Source: an uncultured Sphingomonas sp. (GTDB lineage: Bacteria > Pseudomonadota > Alphaproteobacteria > Sphingomonadales > Sphingomonadaceae). From it: a stretch of DNA of 64,000 nt. The notes below the pieces were generated by a model. It did no database searches and was not told the DNA's origin. It worked only from the letters and a program-made list of their open reading frames with translations. Where the stretch lies: positions 62,001 through 126,000 of the forward strand of contig CAJYLT010000083.1 in assembly GCA_913775795.1 (NCBI GenBank). Reading direction: 5' to 3'. Within the stretch, counting starts at the first letter, position 1, and each line of letters starts with the position of its first letter. Both the position numbers and the translations under genes were made by a program. Below, piece after piece: positions 62,873 to 64,000 of this stretch.

Positions 62873-63754
62873 ATGGCCGAGCCCTTGCCCATCGCCTTTG
62901 CCCGGCACCTGACGCGCGACCGCCGCCGCTCGGCCCAGACGGTGCGCGCCTATCAGGCGACGGCGGAGCGATTGCTCGCCTTCCTGCGCGATCATTGGGG
63001 CGGGCCCGTAGAGGCCGCGGACCTGGCGAAGGCGACCGCCGCCGACCTGCGCGCCTTCCTCGCGGTGCGTCGGGGGGAGGGGCTGTCCAATACGTCGGCC
63101 GCGCGCGAATTGTCCGCGGTGCGCGCGTTCCTCGCCTTTGCCGGGGCGCCGCCCCCGCGCCTTGCCGGCCCGCGCGTCAAGAAGGGCGTGCCGCGACCGA
63201 TCGCCCCGGCCGAAGTGATCGCGCTGGCGGAGGAAGTGTCGGAGGATGCCGCCGAGCCCTGGATCGCCGCGCGCGACTGGGCGGTGCTGCTGCTCCTGTA
63301 CGGCGCGGGACTGCGCATCGGAGAGGCGATGGCGCTGACCCCGGCGATCCTGCCGCTCGGCGACACGCTTCGCGTCACTGGCAAGCGCGCCAGGACGCGG
63401 ATCGTGCCGCTGCTCCCCGCCGTGCGGACCGCGGTCGAAGATTATGCCGCTGCCTGCCCCTATGCGCTAACGCCGGAGGCACCGCTGTTCCGCGGGGCGA
63501 AGGGCGGCGCGCTCTCGCCCGCGATCATCCGCCGGTCGGTGCGCGCGGCGCGCGGGCGGTTGGGCCTGTCCGATCGCACCACACCGCACGCGTTGCGCCA
63601 CAGTTTCGCGACGCATCTGCTGGGCCGCGGCGCGGACCTGCGCGCGCTGCAGGAACTGCTCGGCCATGCCAGCCTCGGCTCGACCCAGATCTATACCGCG
63701 GTCGATGCGGCGCATCTGCTCGACGTCTATCGCAATGCGCATCCGCGGGCATGA
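62873..63754 (+). CDS. Tyrosine recombinase XerC/D-like
   Basis: YGAGLRIGEAMAL, TPHALRHSFATHLLGRGADLRALQELLGHASLGSTQIYTAVD (R-H-R-H-Y). Confidence 0.92.
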   Translation: MAEPLPIAFARHLTRDRRRSAQTVRAYQATAERLLAFLRDHWGGPVEAADLAKATAADLRAFLAVRRGEGLSNTSAARELSAVRAFLAFAGAPPPRLAGPRVKKGVPRPIAPAEVIALAEEVSEDAAEPWIAARDWAVLLLLYGAGLRIGEAMALTPAILPLGDTLRVTGKRARTRIVPLLPAVRTAVEDYAAACPYALTPEAPLFRGAKGGALSPAIIRRSVRAARGRLGLSDRTTPHALRHSFATHLLGRGADLRALQELLGHASLGSTQIYTAVDAAHLLDVYRNAHPRA

Positions 63755-64000
63755 GGGGGACGAAGCTATTCGTCGGTGCGTTGGCGACGGTCCTGCTTGC
63801 GCGCGTCCCGGTCGCGGCGCAGCAAATCCCGCCGCCGCCGCCTGAAAACCATTACGACCCCATCCCAGGGCCATATTTTGTTGGCCCCGCGGACATCGAA
63901 ACGGCGAGCGGCAGTGAATTGCTCGATCGGATAGCGGAAGGATGGGTCGGTCCCCGGCTTTCGGCGTTCAGTCTATGTGTGCATCCTGGAACGACGCCGC
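63751..64000 (+). CDS. Hypothetical secreted protein, 3' end outside window
   Basis: Read directly: MRGTKLFVGALATVLLARVPVAAQQIPPPPPENHYDPIPGPYFVGPADIETASG...; signal peptide; ATGA overlap with xerC-like gene. Confidence 0.6.
   Translation, partial: MRGTKLFVGALATVLLARVPVAAQQIPPPPPENHYDPIPGPYFVGPADIETASGSELLDRIAEGWVGPRLSAFSLCVHPGTTP

Noticed and set aside
62873-63754. Tyrosine recombinase as integrase of the 34-48 kb phage-like cluster
   Set aside because: It is ~15 kb away, resembles housekeeping XerC/D, and is separated by many unrelated core genes; no att sites seen.

Overview
The window is a high-GC alphaproteobacterial chromosome segment whose gene content looks sphingomonad-like. From left to right it contains: (i) a glycan-utilisation locus at 1-14340: MFS tail, ROK repressor, ROK sugar kinase, LamG+GH2 enzyme, carboxylesterase, SGNH hydrolase, TonB-dependent receptor, tryptophan-halogenase-like flavoprotein and sugar porter; (ii) housekeeping genes at 14330-32721: gpmA, a PLD-family protein, rpoZ, hemA, divK, lspA, ileS, ribF, folA and peptidases; (iii) a lower-GC DUF433/PIN-like toxin-antitoxin pair at 32776-33839; (iv) a roughly 14 kb RcGTA-like gene transfer agent structural cluster at 34009-48008, with no visible integrase, replication or lysis genes; (v) an OmpA-type porin; (vi) the SOS mutasome imuA-imuB-dnaE2 with a LexA box; (vii) a branched-chain 2-oxoacid dehydrogenase operon; (viii) a DUF1593 protein; (ix) a MerR-family regulator with a mer-type operator facing a glutaredoxin-MauE-DUF305 triple-domain protein; (x) a XerC/D-type recombinase. 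The most interesting observations are the MerR variant that lacks the first Hg-ligand cysteine and controls the triple-domain protein, paired-hairpin palindromic elements inserted in frame into ileS and at the 5' end of the GTA prohead protease, and an apparent domain rearrangement in the GTA tail genes (a large extra domain on g12 and a short g15). All calls come from reading the sequence and the supplied ORF track; no database search was run.
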